A stretch of 64,000 nt of DNA from JAQIBY01 sp963676165 (GTDB lineage Bacteria; Bacteroidota; Bacteroidia; Bacteroidales; ML635J-15): the NCBI GenBank assembly GCA_963676165.1, contig OY781043.1:3410001-3474000 (forward strand), read 5' to 3'. Under the pieces are notes generated by a model. That model did no database searches and had not been told where the DNA came from. It saw only the letters and a list, made by a program, of their open reading frames with translations. Shown in pieces: positions 55,522-64,000 of this stretch. The position numbers and the translations under genes are program-made. Position 1 is the first letter of the stretch. Each line of letters starts with the position of its first letter.

Positions 55522-56097
55522 ATGGACATAAAATATAAATTAGAATTTTTCACATACTGGCATTGTGGTTCAGGGCTTGGCGCGGGAGCTGACCTTGATG
55601 CTACTGTCATTAAGGATAATAAAAAATTGCCTTTTGTTCCCGGGAAAACTATCAAAGGACTGTTACGAGAAGCTGCCGAAATACTTTTTAATGGGAATTC
55701 AGATCAGATAGAAAAAGCATTTGGTTTTAATTCAGAATCAAAAAATGACACAGAATCGGAGAAAAAATCAGAACAGATAAAAGGAGAAATGTTTTTTACC
55801 AATGCTTCACTTCCGGAAGAAGAACGCAGTCAAATTACGGATGAACTTTCCGGTTATCTCTATGATGCCATTACATCAACAGCCATTGATGATAAAGGAA
55901 TTGCAAATGATCATAGCTTAAGGAAAATAGAAGTGGTTGTCCCTTGTACCCTCGAAGGTGAAATTCTGGATGTGCCTGAATCATTTCAAAATGAAATGAA
56001 GGATACACTGAAATTTGTAAAAAGGCTTGGTGTCAATCGTAATCGTGGATTAGGTAGATGTAAATTTACGATACTTGAGGAAGGAGGTGAAAAATGA
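55522..56097 (+). CDS. Small Csm3-type Cas7 RAMP protein
   Basis: A 191-residue Cas7-family backbone subunit. The opening HCGSGLGAGADLDATVIKD and then LPFVPGKTIKGLLREAAEIL match Csm3-type RAMPs; Asp26 sits where Csm3 has its target-RNA-cleaving Asp. The glycine-rich loop near the C-terminus is GVNRNRGLGRCKF. It overlaps the next gene by 4 bp, with a strong AGGAGG sequence before that start. Confidence 0.8.
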   Translation: MDIKYKLEFFTYWHCGSGLGAGADLDATVIKDNKKLPFVPGKTIKGLLREAAEILFNGNSDQIEKAFGFNSESKNDTESEKKSEQIKGEMFFTNASLPEEERSQITDELSGYLYDAITSTAIDDKGIANDHSLRKIEVVVPCTLEGEILDVPESFQNEMKDTLKFVKRLGVNRNRGLGRCKFTILEEGGEK

Positions 56098-57569
56098 AAA
56101 CTTTACAATTCAAATGCACCTTATTAACGGACATTATTCTCAATCAGAATGCTGCAACCGAAGGAAATCAAACGAGTCTTGATTTTATTCCGGGTAGCAA
56201 TTTTCTGGGTATTGTTGCCGGAAAACTATATCCTAAAATTGACTCAATAAATGCATTGCAAATATTTCATTCAGGGAAAGTTCGTTTTGGAGATGCACAT
56301 CCTTCACTGGGAAGTAAAAGAGGATTAAAAGTTCCGGCAATGTTTCATGTCCCAAAAGAACAAAACGAAGCAAAAGAGAAACAAGTTTATATTCCAAATA
56401 ATTCTGAAAGTGAAAAAGAATTGCAGTTAAAACAAAGCAAAAAGGATTTCTATTGTTTTGATAAGGATACATCAGCCGGGACAAGAATTAATGTCAAAAA
56501 AAACTTTGCCATTAAATCAGCATATGATAGAGATAGTAGAAGATCTAAAGATACAGCAATGTATGGATATCAATCCATCGCAAAGGGTACAATAATGTAT
56601 TTTGAGATTGAATTGGATGATGATGTTCTATTTGAAGAAAAGATCTCAGATGCAATTTGTGGTAAACAGAGAATAGGTCGATCAAGATCTGCCCAGTATG
56701 GTTTAGTTGAAATAATAGAAGAATCTTTTGTTGATGAGAATACAATACAAAAGAAAGAGGAGAATACAGAACACACAGTTTATGCTGATGGACGATTGAT
56801 TTTTCTGGATGAAAAAGGAATGCCGACATTTCAACCTTCAGTTGAACAGTTAGGTTTTAAGGATGGGGAAATTCTTTGGGAGAAATGTCAAATTCGCACA
56901 TTCCAGTATGCACCATGGAATTTTAAACGACAAACCAGAGACACTGATCGTTGCGGTTTGGAAAAAGGCTCAGTATTTGTCGTAAAGGCAAATACCTGTC
57001 CGGAAACCTCACAATATGTCGGTTCATACAAAAATGAAGGCTTTGGAAAAGTTATATACAATCCGGATTTTCTTGAGAAAAAAGGAGAAAGCAATATTGC
57101 GAAGTATCTATTGAAAGATATACCTAAGCCTGAAAATAAAGAAGAACAGCAAGCTGATCAGATTCTTGAGATAAAAGAGGGAGATACTTTGCTTTTGAAA
57201 TTACTCAAACGCAGAAGAAATGTAGAATTTGTTGAATTAAAGGCTGTTGCAGAAGTAAATAAATTTATAGAAGCTAATAAAAGCATCTTTAATAGTGAGT
57301 CGTTTGCTTCTCAATGGGGAAATATTCGAAAAATTGTGATGAATATAAATCCTTCAAGCCTTGAAAATTCAGGAATGAAGTTTCAAATTGAAGAGGCTTT
57401 GTTTGGCTCGGATGCTTATTTAACCCATGGTGTGGCAAAGAAAAAATGGGATGATAGACAAAGACGTAAGAAACTGGAAGATTTTGTAAAGACACTTACG
57501 GATGACAATGCACAATTTGCAATGATTAACCTTGCTTCTGAAATGGCGAAAAAATGCAGGAGGAACTAA
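56094..57569 (+). CDS. csx10: Csx10-like Cas5-type RAMP protein
   Basis: A 491-residue RAMP protein. FIPGSNFLGIVAGKLYPKID and VRFGDAHPSLGSKRGLKVP form the N-terminal RAMP fold; DRDSRRSKDTAMYGYQSIA and KQRIGRSRSAQYGLVEI carry the glycine-rich loop; WNFKRQTRDTDRCGLEKGSV and NEGFGKVIYNP in the second half match the Csx10 family of subtype III-D. It probably binds the 5' end of the crRNA. The AGGAGG ribosome site is in the end of the upstream gene. Confidence 0.7.
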   Translation: MKTLQFKCTLLTDIILNQNAATEGNQTSLDFIPGSNFLGIVAGKLYPKIDSINALQIFHSGKVRFGDAHPSLGSKRGLKVPAMFHVPKEQNEAKEKQVYIPNNSESEKELQLKQSKKDFYCFDKDTSAGTRINVKKNFAIKSAYDRDSRRSKDTAMYGYQSIAKGTIMYFEIELDDDVLFEEKISDAICGKQRIGRSRSAQYGLVEIIEESFVDENTIQKKEENTEHTVYADGRLIFLDEKGMPTFQPSVEQLGFKDGEILWEKCQIRTFQYAPWNFKRQTRDTDRCGLEKGSVFVVKANTCPETSQYVGSYKNEGFGKVIYNPDFLEKKGESNIAKYLLKDIPKPENKEEQQADQILEIKEGDTLLLKLLKRRRNVEFVELKAVAEVNKFIEANKSIFNSESFASQWGNIRKIVMNINPSSLENSGMKFQIEEALFGSDAYLTHGVAKKKWDDRQRRKKLEDFVKTLTDDNAQFAMINLASEMAKKCRRN

Positions 57570-57571
57570 CT

Positions 57572-59320
57572 ATGACACAAAAGAAAGAATATACAAAACG
57601 ATTTTTGGCACGAGTAATTCTCGAGGCTGTCAGCCCGATTTCTCTGGGATCCGGAGATGTAGATATTACAACTGATGCTCCCGTAGTTAAAGATGTTAAT
57701 GGTATGCCTTATATCCCGGGGACAAGCATTGCAGGGGTTTTACGTCATGCAATGGGCAATGGTAATGATGATTCTCTCTTTGGATTTCAGAAAGTAGAGA
57801 AAGGAAAAGAAATAGGCATGGGTTCAAAGCTGATATTTACAGAAGGAAAACTTGTGCATTTAAACGGAAATGTACTTGATGGTATCCAGGAAATAAATAA
57901 ACGCGAGGAGTTTTTTCAGAAATATTTGAATCTCCCTATACGGCAGCATGTGAGAATAAATTCTGCAGGTACAGCTCAGGATGGGGGTAAATTTGACGAA
58001 CAGGTAGCTTATAAAGGAAGCCGCTTCTGTTTTGAAATTGAATATGTTGCAGAGGAGAATGAAGACGACGAAGTATTTAAAACTATTTTGAACAAGCTGC
58101 AATCCAATGAACTGCGTATTGGCAGTGGCTCACGTTCAGGCTTTGGTGAAATGAAAGTTGTTAGTTGTAAGTATAAATCTGTTAATTTCAATGAATTTGA
58201 TCAACGAACAGCATACCTTGAAAAATCATCATCTTTAACTGAAACCAAATTCTGGGATGATGTAGGTGAATTCGGTTTTGGTAAAAATGTGAAAACTCTG
58301 TTGGAATACAAACTCAGTTTACAACCTGAGGATTTTTTCTTGTTTAGTTCCGGTTTTGGTAATGAAAATGCTGATATATCTCCGGTTACAGAAGATTATC
58401 TTGATTGGGAGAAAAATGAGTTTGTTGAAAATGCCATTCTGATGCCTGCAAGCTCTATTAAAGGAGCTATTTCTCACAGAGTAGCCTTTCATTACAATCG
58501 TTTACATGAGTACTATATTGGTTCAAAAGAGGCAAAAACTGGAAAAGACAATTTTGCCGTGAAAAACTTGTTCGGTTCTGAGGGTGATAAGAACGGCTCT
58601 GAAACAATAAATAAAAAACGAGGGTGTGTTATGATTTCAGATGTTATTAAATTGACGAATAAAGAGTGTGGATCAAACACAAAGCTTATAAATCATGTCA
58701 GTATTGATCGATTTACAGGTGGAGCCATAGAAGGAGCATTGTTTTCTGAAGAGGTTATTTATGGTAAGGACAATGATTTTGAGTTGACTTTATTTGTTGA
58801 AGCGGATTCTCTTAAACCAAAGTGTGTAAAGGAAGCACTTGAAGCAACACTTAATGACATTTGTACTGGAATGCTGCCACTTGGTGGTGGAGTAAATCGT
58901 GGTAATGGAATTTTTAAAGGAAAACTAACTAAACCGAATCAAAATGAAAACAATAAATCCAAATATGAAGGCTATCTATGGTATAGTGATAAGCCAAACC
59001 CAGAGGTTTTAAACGGAAACGAGTTTGAAATAGAACTGTATTCTGAACAGAATCCTTTTCTGATTGAAGGGCAATTGTTCGATGGTAAAAAATCCATTTC
59101 TATTAAATATGTTGACGGACAATATTTTGTTAAGGAATTTACAATAGATCCGAATGACTTTAATAATAAGGATTATAAAATCAAAGAGTTCATTTCAAAT
59201 GAAATGGATAGTAAGAAATTAAAGTTTCTGCAATTCTGGCGGGAAGAACCTGATCCATTATGTGACGGGATGAATGTTTTAACACCGGCAGAGTTAGTTT
59301 TTTTAGGTTTTATTAATTAA
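57572..59320 (+). CDS. Double Cas7 (Csm3-Csm3 fusion) RAMP protein
   Basis: A 582-residue protein with two Cas7 domains. The first (about 1-220) has LEAVSPISLGSGDVDITTDAP and GMPYIPGTSIAGVLRHAMG, with GSRSGFGEMK as loop. The second (about 245-470) has LFSSGFGNENADISPVTEDY and ILMPASSIKGAISHRVAFHY, with GGGVNRGNGIFKG. Both contain an Asp at the Csm3 cleavage position. AGGAGG at 57556-57561 and start at 57572 are preferred over 57554, which would overlap the previous gene. A third domain lies at the end. Confidence 0.8.
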   Translation: MTQKKEYTKRFLARVILEAVSPISLGSGDVDITTDAPVVKDVNGMPYIPGTSIAGVLRHAMGNGNDDSLFGFQKVEKGKEIGMGSKLIFTEGKLVHLNGNVLDGIQEINKREEFFQKYLNLPIRQHVRINSAGTAQDGGKFDEQVAYKGSRFCFEIEYVAEENEDDEVFKTILNKLQSNELRIGSGSRSGFGEMKVVSCKYKSVNFNEFDQRTAYLEKSSSLTETKFWDDVGEFGFGKNVKTLLEYKLSLQPEDFFLFSSGFGNENADISPVTEDYLDWEKNEFVENAILMPASSIKGAISHRVAFHYNRLHEYYIGSKEAKTGKDNFAVKNLFGSEGDKNGSETINKKRGCVMISDVIKLTNKECGSNTKLINHVSIDRFTGGAIEGALFSEEVIYGKDNDFELTLFVEADSLKPKCVKEALEATLNDICTGMLPLGGGVNRGNGIFKGKLTKPNQNENNKSKYEGYLWYSDKPNPEVLNGNEFEIELYSEQNPFLIEGQLFDGKKSISIKYVDGQYFVKEFTIDPNDFNNKDYKIKEFISNEMDSKKLKFLQFWREEPDPLCDGMNVLTPAELVFLGFIN

Positions 59321-59335
59321 AAGGAGAAATAAGTT

Positions 59336-61807
59336 ATGACATTTAATTCACCATATAATTTTATACCAGCACCCAAAGAAGAAGAAGTCTATAAACCTTT
59401 CTGGGCAGAAGAAGTCAGTCATGATATTCCATTTCAAGATGGAGAAAGTGGAGAAATAGAACTTAAAATTACAGCTGAAACTCCAATTTTCATTCGAAAT
59501 GGTCATTCAAAATTGGATAAAGAGATTTTTGAAAAATACAAAGCTGGAAAAATACTCCAACCTTCAGACTCAGAAAGAGAATCCATAAATCGTTATTTAG
59601 ATTTCTCAAATGTAGAGTGCAATGGTAAAAAACAATATTTCATTCCTGCTACCTCCATGAAAGGTATGATAAGAAGTGTATTGGAGATTATGAGCTTCTC
59701 GAGGATGGATCAGGTTGATGGAAGTTCTTTCTTTGGGCTTCGTGATATGAATAATCTGGAATACAAATCTGAAACAAGACAAGATAAATTAAAATCTGGA
59801 TGGTTAAAAAAAGAAGGAGATTGCTGGAGGATTTATGAAGTAGAGCATGTAAGAGTCTCAATGTCGGATATTGAAGCAAGGTATAATCTTGGATTTGGAA
59901 CAATTCAGAATGCTGAAAGTGCAGTTGATAAATACAAAAAATTGAATGGCAAAAAGATTTCAAATGTTAAATTGAAATATGTTAAAGATCTTATCAAAAG
60001 AATAGGGAATAAATCCTTAAAATATGGGAGATTGTATAAGTTTGATGACAGTGGTGATTTTATCGGAGACATTGTATTTTATGGAAGTATTGGAAATAAA
60101 CATTATGACTTTGTATTTGGTAAAGACTCTAAAAATATTTATCCTGTAAATGAAAAACTGATAAAAAATATAGAAGAACTTGAGGATCAGTCTTGGACTT
60201 TCCACAAGTGCTCTAATCAAATACCTGTTTTTTTTAAAGAACAGAATGGGAAAGTGAAGCATTTTGGTTTATCTAAGTTGTATTGTCTGAATAATGGACA
60301 CTTTATTAAAGAATTAAATCCTTTAAAATCTTATTCATTAGCAGAAAAGAATAATAAATTCGATAATTTCAAATACGATTTAGCAAGTCTCATATTTGGT
60401 AATGAGAAATGTAATAATTCATTAAAGGGGAGAGTTGTGATTGGTCATGCAATGAGTGAAAATGCAACAGCATCTTCAAATAATGAAGAACGCGTACTAG
60501 GCTCTCCCAAGCCTTCATTTTATCCTGCTTATATTAAACAGACTAAGGATTTAATTGAGTCCAAAAACCAGGAAAAGGATTATTACAAAACATATTTAAA
60601 TAATGATGCAGAACTCAGGGGATTTAAGAGATATCCATTACATTTAGAGATAAAAGCAGGTGATCTTTCAAATAATGAAAATATTGCGACTGAATTTATT
60701 CCATTAGCAGAAAATACTGTGTTTTATAGTAAAATTAGATATCATAACTTGCGAAAAGTTGAGCTCGGAGCTTTGTTGTCAGCTATTACTATGCACAATT
60801 GCCCAAATGCTTTCCACAATATTGGAGGTGCAAAACCATATGGTTTTGGAAAAGTGAAAGTGGAGATAGAAAATTCTAATCCAGAAAGGGACAATGAATT
60901 GATGGCATATTTTGAGTATGAAATGAATAAACATACACTTTCAAAATCTCAAGAGAGAACAACATGGCTTCAGTCACCTTGTATGATAGAATTGTTTTCA
61001 TTATCGCAAACAGCATTAGAATCTACAGACCAATTGTTAACTTATCCAAAACTTGAAGACAATACCATACAGGATAAAAAAAACAGAAATCACTTTAATA
61101 ATATTAAGAAGAAAAGCCAGTCATTAAATACATTTTCACAAAAAAATACTTGTCCTAATGTTGTAAGCCTTTTAACAAATGAAGATGTTGTAAAGAAAAT
61201 AGAAAAAGAAAGACTTGCTAATTTTAAATTAATTAGCTCTAATAAAATGCGGAAAGAGCAAATAATTCAAAAAAAAGAGTTAGATAAAAGGGCAAAGCTA
61301 GATGAAGATAACAGAGTATATGATGAAAAGTTAAAAAAAGGAGATACGTACCTTGATGCGGGTGATTTTTATATGGCAAGACAACAATACATCAAAGCTG
61401 GAGAATTGTTCCCCAAAGAATCCGGACACATTAAAAAGTTGGAATCCTTAGATTATTTGATTCTTGAATCAAATAAAGCTTTAAGCTTAAAAAAAGTTCA
61501 GGAGGAAAACAAGTTGAAAAAGGAAGAAGCTCAAAAGGAGCTTTTGGAGTCCGGCTTGTCAATTCCAAATGAATACAATGATTTTAATAAAGGGAAGAAA
61601 ATCATTGAGAGCTTTTACAAAGCAAAGAATCAGGATTTTATTGTCGATAAAAATGCAGAAGTTTTGAAATCGTTTGTACAACGATGTATCATACGAAACA
61701 ATAAGCGTTGGAAAAAATACAATGCACAGGATTGGAAACTTGTTATTAAATGGGTTGGGCCTGATACTGCGGAAAAATGGTTTAATGAAATAATTAAAAA
61801 TGCCTAA
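59336..61807 (+). CDS. Large Cas7-like RAMP protein with helical C-terminal tail
   Basis: An 823-residue protein of the TIGR03986-like RAMP type. The RAMP core (about 35-520) opens LKITAETPIFIRNGHSKLD and has YFIPATSMKGMIRSVLEI, and GGAKPYGFGKVKVEI near 500. The remaining 250 residues are different: charged coiled-coil helices (about 620-680), one TPR-like unit (DTYLDAGDFYMARQQYIKAG, about 668-687), a second coiled coil, and a Trp-rich end (RWKKYNAQDWKLVIKWVGPD). There is an AGGAG ribosome site. No separate small subunit gene is visible, so the tail could take that role. Confidence 0.7.
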   Translation: MTFNSPYNFIPAPKEEEVYKPFWAEEVSHDIPFQDGESGEIELKITAETPIFIRNGHSKLDKEIFEKYKAGKILQPSDSERESINRYLDFSNVECNGKKQYFIPATSMKGMIRSVLEIMSFSRMDQVDGSSFFGLRDMNNLEYKSETRQDKLKSGWLKKEGDCWRIYEVEHVRVSMSDIEARYNLGFGTIQNAESAVDKYKKLNGKKISNVKLKYVKDLIKRIGNKSLKYGRLYKFDDSGDFIGDIVFYGSIGNKHYDFVFGKDSKNIYPVNEKLIKNIEELEDQSWTFHKCSNQIPVFFKEQNGKVKHFGLSKLYCLNNGHFIKELNPLKSYSLAEKNNKFDNFKYDLASLIFGNEKCNNSLKGRVVIGHAMSENATASSNNEERVLGSPKPSFYPAYIKQTKDLIESKNQEKDYYKTYLNNDAELRGFKRYPLHLEIKAGDLSNNENIATEFIPLAENTVFYSKIRYHNLRKVELGALLSAITMHNCPNAFHNIGGAKPYGFGKVKVEIENSNPERDNELMAYFEYEMNKHTLSKSQERTTWLQSPCMIELFSLSQTALESTDQLLTYPKLEDNTIQDKKNRNHFNNIKKKSQSLNTFSQKNTCPNVVSLLTNEDVVKKIEKERLANFKLISSNKMRKEQIIQKKELDKRAKLDEDNRVYDEKLKKGDTYLDAGDFYMARQQYIKAGELFPKESGHIKKLESLDYLILESNKALSLKKVQEENKLKKEEAQKELLESGLSIPNEYNDFNKGKKIIESFYKAKNQDFIVDKNAEVLKSFVQRCIIRNNKRWKKYNAQDWKLVIKWVGPDTAEKWFNEIIKNA

Positions 61808-62825
61808 AACCATAATATCTCTCATCAGTTTCGAAACTGTGCCAAATGTTGAAATCATCAAAGAATTTTCTGATGATGAAACTCAACACATATTCATTAC
61901 CACGTCCCTTATGGAAGCTCCGGGTAACAACCGGAGCGCGTTGGTAATGATGGCATGTAAACTGAAATTACAAAGAGTCACTAAAATTCTTGTAAATCCG
62001 AATTCAATCACAGAGATAGAAAACACCTTGCAAAACCGGAGTTGGAGCAATTCAGATGAATATATCGTGAATATTACTGGTGGAACAAAACTCATGGCGA
62101 TTGCATGTTTGTCATTCTTTACAAATTTTCCCAATGCCAGAATTTTGTATAAATATATTGGTCAGAATGCATACAGGCAAATATTTCCAAGGATAAGCTC
62201 TCCTGAATTCATTGTAAAAAGCCGTTTATCTCTCGAAGAGTATTTAACAGCTTACGGATTGTCTTTAACTTTTAAGGAACATAACCTGAAAGATAATAGA
62301 ATTGCAAGTGAGCTTTTTGAAAAATGTGTTTATTTCAACAACAATATCAACGAAATCCCTGAAATTCTTAATGCCAGAAAATACAAGTCTGCTAATAACA
62401 AAAGCTTTTATACCGGGGGGTGGTTTGAGGAGTACATCTATTATCAGATAAAAACACAACTGCAATTGAATCAATCTCAAATTGCAATGAAAGTGAAAAT
62501 CAGGAATCAGCGTACCAATAACGAATACGATGTGGTCTTTGTTTATCAGAACCGGATTTACCTGGTTGAGTGTAAAGCCTATTTTAGTTCGTCAAGAATA
62601 AAAGATAAACTGGAGGAAGATCTGTACAAGCTTGGAGCTCTTGATGATGATTTTGGAATCAATGCCCGTTCTGTGTTGATAACAAACTTCGATTTGGAAA
62701 ATTACAACAGAAAAGAAAACCGGACCATTATGAGCAGAGCCTCAGATTTGAAGGTTGGATTTCTGCAAATGAAAAACCTTAAAACAAATAACTTTATTAA
62801 ATCACAGCTAAATTATGAATCGTAA
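61800..62825 (+). CDS. Card1/Can2-like CARF-nuclease
   Basis: An ancillary effector that would be switched on by cyclic oligoadenylate. The 341-residue protein has an N-terminal CARF domain with the NITGGTKLM motif (residues 91-99), which binds the ligand in Card1/DUF1887 proteins. The C-terminal half has a restriction-endonuclease-like site: E242, D244 in NEYDVVFVYQNRIY and E257-C-K259 in LVECKAYF. Known relatives nick DNA or RNA and cause growth arrest. It overlaps the RAMP gene by 8 bp and the next gene by 11 bp, showing tight coupling. Confidence 0.8.
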   Translation: MPKTIISLISFETVPNVEIIKEFSDDETQHIFITTSLMEAPGNNRSALVMMACKLKLQRVTKILVNPNSITEIENTLQNRSWSNSDEYIVNITGGTKLMAIACLSFFTNFPNARILYKYIGQNAYRQIFPRISSPEFIVKSRLSLEEYLTAYGLSLTFKEHNLKDNRIASELFEKCVYFNNNINEIPEILNARKYKSANNKSFYTGGWFEEYIYYQIKTQLQLNQSQIAMKVKIRNQRTNNEYDVVFVYQNRIYLVECKAYFSSSRIKDKLEEDLYKLGALDDDFGINARSVLITNFDLENYNRKENRTIMSRASDLKVGFLQMKNLKTNNFIKSQLNYES

Positions 62826-64000
62826 TGTGTTTATCAGTTTTTTAGGAGTTGGTGGATATAACCCTTGTAGTTATTTTACCACTAATATAGATTCTGGGGT
62901 GGAAACTTGTTTTGTTCAGGAAGCAACAATTAAATACCATTGTCAGAATTTTGATGCATATTACTTTTTCCTTACTGATGATGCAAGAAAAAACAATTGG
63001 GGAAATGAGGGTGGATTGCTTCAATGTTTACAAGGAATAAAACCGGAATTGAAAGAGGGGACTGTACACGATGTTAGTATCCCCAATGGATTTACCATAG
63101 ATGAAATGTGGGATATCTTCCAAATTGTATTTGACTGTATAAAGGAACGTGATACGATTGTCTTTGATATAACTCATGGTTTTAGAAATTTGCCCATGTT
63201 GGGTATGGTATTAATAAATTATCTGAAAGCAACGAAAAATGTTGAAATATCAGGAATTCATTATGGAGCATATGAAAACCCTATATTTACTGATAAAAAA
63301 GATACGAATGGAGAAAAGAAAAAAGTTAGGAATGTTAGACTACTTGATTTTGTTGGTTTCTCCGTGTTACAGGATTGGACAACTGCAGCGAACAATTTGT
63401 ATGATTTTGGTAATGTGGATAGTTTATCAGAGCTTATCAATAAAAGTATAGCGCCGGTTCTGAAAGAAACCAAAGGACAGGATGAGGAAGCAAAGAAATT
63501 GCACAAATTAATTAAGCCATTGCCCGAAGTATTTCAAAACATTCGTACTGTTCGGGCAAAGGAAATATACAAAGCAGATAAGTATAATCTTATTAAAGAA
63601 GCCATTAGTTCCATTGATAAAAGCAAAGCACCACAACTGGCGCCGCTTTTAAACAGAATCGAAAATAAATTCTCGGAGTTCAGTAACAGTGAAAGTACAA
63701 AAAACGGATTCTCTGCCGTTGAGCTTTGTTTGGATTATGGCTGGATACAACAGGCTTATACTTTGTTAATTGAAACTGTTGTTTCCTATATTCTTGAAAC
63801 TGAGAATCTGGATTGGGAATCCACAATCAATCGAAACATTGTCAATTCATGTTTTAGTATTGCAGAGAATAGGATACCGGAGTCTGACTGGAGAGGTGAT
63901 GCTGCAAAGAACAGAAATTTAACCCGACGTTTAATGGAAAGTGAAATTATCAGGGATTTGCAGGAGGATATGAATAATTTGATTGACTCCAGAAATGATG
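62815..64000 (+). CDS. Csx1/Csx2-type CARF-HEPN protein, cut by window end
   Basis: 395 codons are visible and no stop is reached. The N-terminal CARF domain opens NVFISFLGVGGYNPCSYF and has the DxTHG motif FDITHGFRNLP (D118-G122), which binds the cyclic oligoadenylate. The helical C-terminal part should be a HEPN ribonuclease. The last visible residues are LIDSRND, with R393 at the place where the RNxxxH HEPN motif would start; the His would be just outside. It overlaps the Card1-like gene by 11 bp. Confidence 0.82.
   Translation, partial: MNRNVFISFLGVGGYNPCSYFTTNIDSGVETCFVQEATIKYHCQNFDAYYFFLTDDARKNNWGNEGGLLQCLQGIKPELKEGTVHDVSIPNGFTIDEMWDIFQIVFDCIKERDTIVFDITHGFRNLPMLGMVLINYLKATKNVEISGIHYGAYENPIFTDKKDTNGEKKKVRNVRLLDFVGFSVLQDWTTAANNLYDFGNVDSLSELINKSIAPVLKETKGQDEEAKKLHKLIKPLPEVFQNIRTVRAKEIYKADKYNLIKEAISSIDKSKAPQLAPLLNRIENKFSEFSNSESTKNGFSAVELCLDYGWIQQAYTLLIETVVSYILETENLDWESTINRNIVNSCFSIAENRIPESDWRGDAAKNRNLTRRLMESEIIRDLQEDMNNLIDSRND

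Overview
This window comes from a low-GC member of the Bacteroidota, probably an aquatic or marine one. The evidence is TonB-dependent receptors with carboxypeptidase-regulatory-like N-termini, a PorQ-type type IX secretion protein, a secreted protein with a C-terminal sorting domain, a GldA gliding ATPase, the long form of IspG, an S16 with a long acidic tail, and many TAnnTTTG-type -7 promoter boxes, which are the Bacteroidota sigma consensus. The order or family cannot be fixed from this window.

Layout. Positions 1-15840 hold the end of fbp, rpsP-rimM, a very large TonB-receptor-like protein, a dehydrogenase/DUF2148 pair, rluB with a DUF5686-type protein, a beta-helix lipoprotein paired with a TonB receptor, and pssA-purS. 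Positions 16150-26200 mix small envelope proteins with a glycan-degrading cassette (GH3 plus GH29) that looks inserted between an EamA transporter and a YkgJ-family gene. Its two edges carry 37-bp direct repeats. A BNR-4 lipoprotein lies further on. Positions 26300-32400 form the run porQ-cmk-ispH-pfkA-priA. Positions 32400-41800 are mainly minus-strand genes (acyltransferase, lipoprotein, permease, recX, DUF2797, a GPP34-like protein, pepP, ispG). gldA, a Ycf48/BNR-repeat secreted protein and a DUF4476 protein follow.

An IS1182-type insertion sequence (about 46913-48610) sits in a gene-poor stretch just downstream of a sufB-(HEAT-like)-sufC-sufD operon read leftward. To the right of sufB is a gap of about 670 bp, then the broken remains of a secreted VWA-like protein.

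From 54032 to the right edge the window carries a type III CRISPR effector operon that best fits subtype III-D. It has a compact Cas10 with GGDD but no HD domain, a small Csm3-type Cas7, a Csx10-like Cas5, a double Cas7 fusion, a large RAMP protein with a long helical tail, a Card1/Can2-like CARF nuclease, and a Csx1/Csx2-type CARF-HEPN protein cut by the window end just as its HEPN motif begins. By family knowledge, target RNA binding would activate Cas10 to make cyclic oligoadenylate, which would switch on the two CARF effectors. No CRISPR array, cas6, cas1, cas2 or separate cas11 gene is visible in this window. This operon and the repeat-bounded glycosidase insertion are the most interesting parts.
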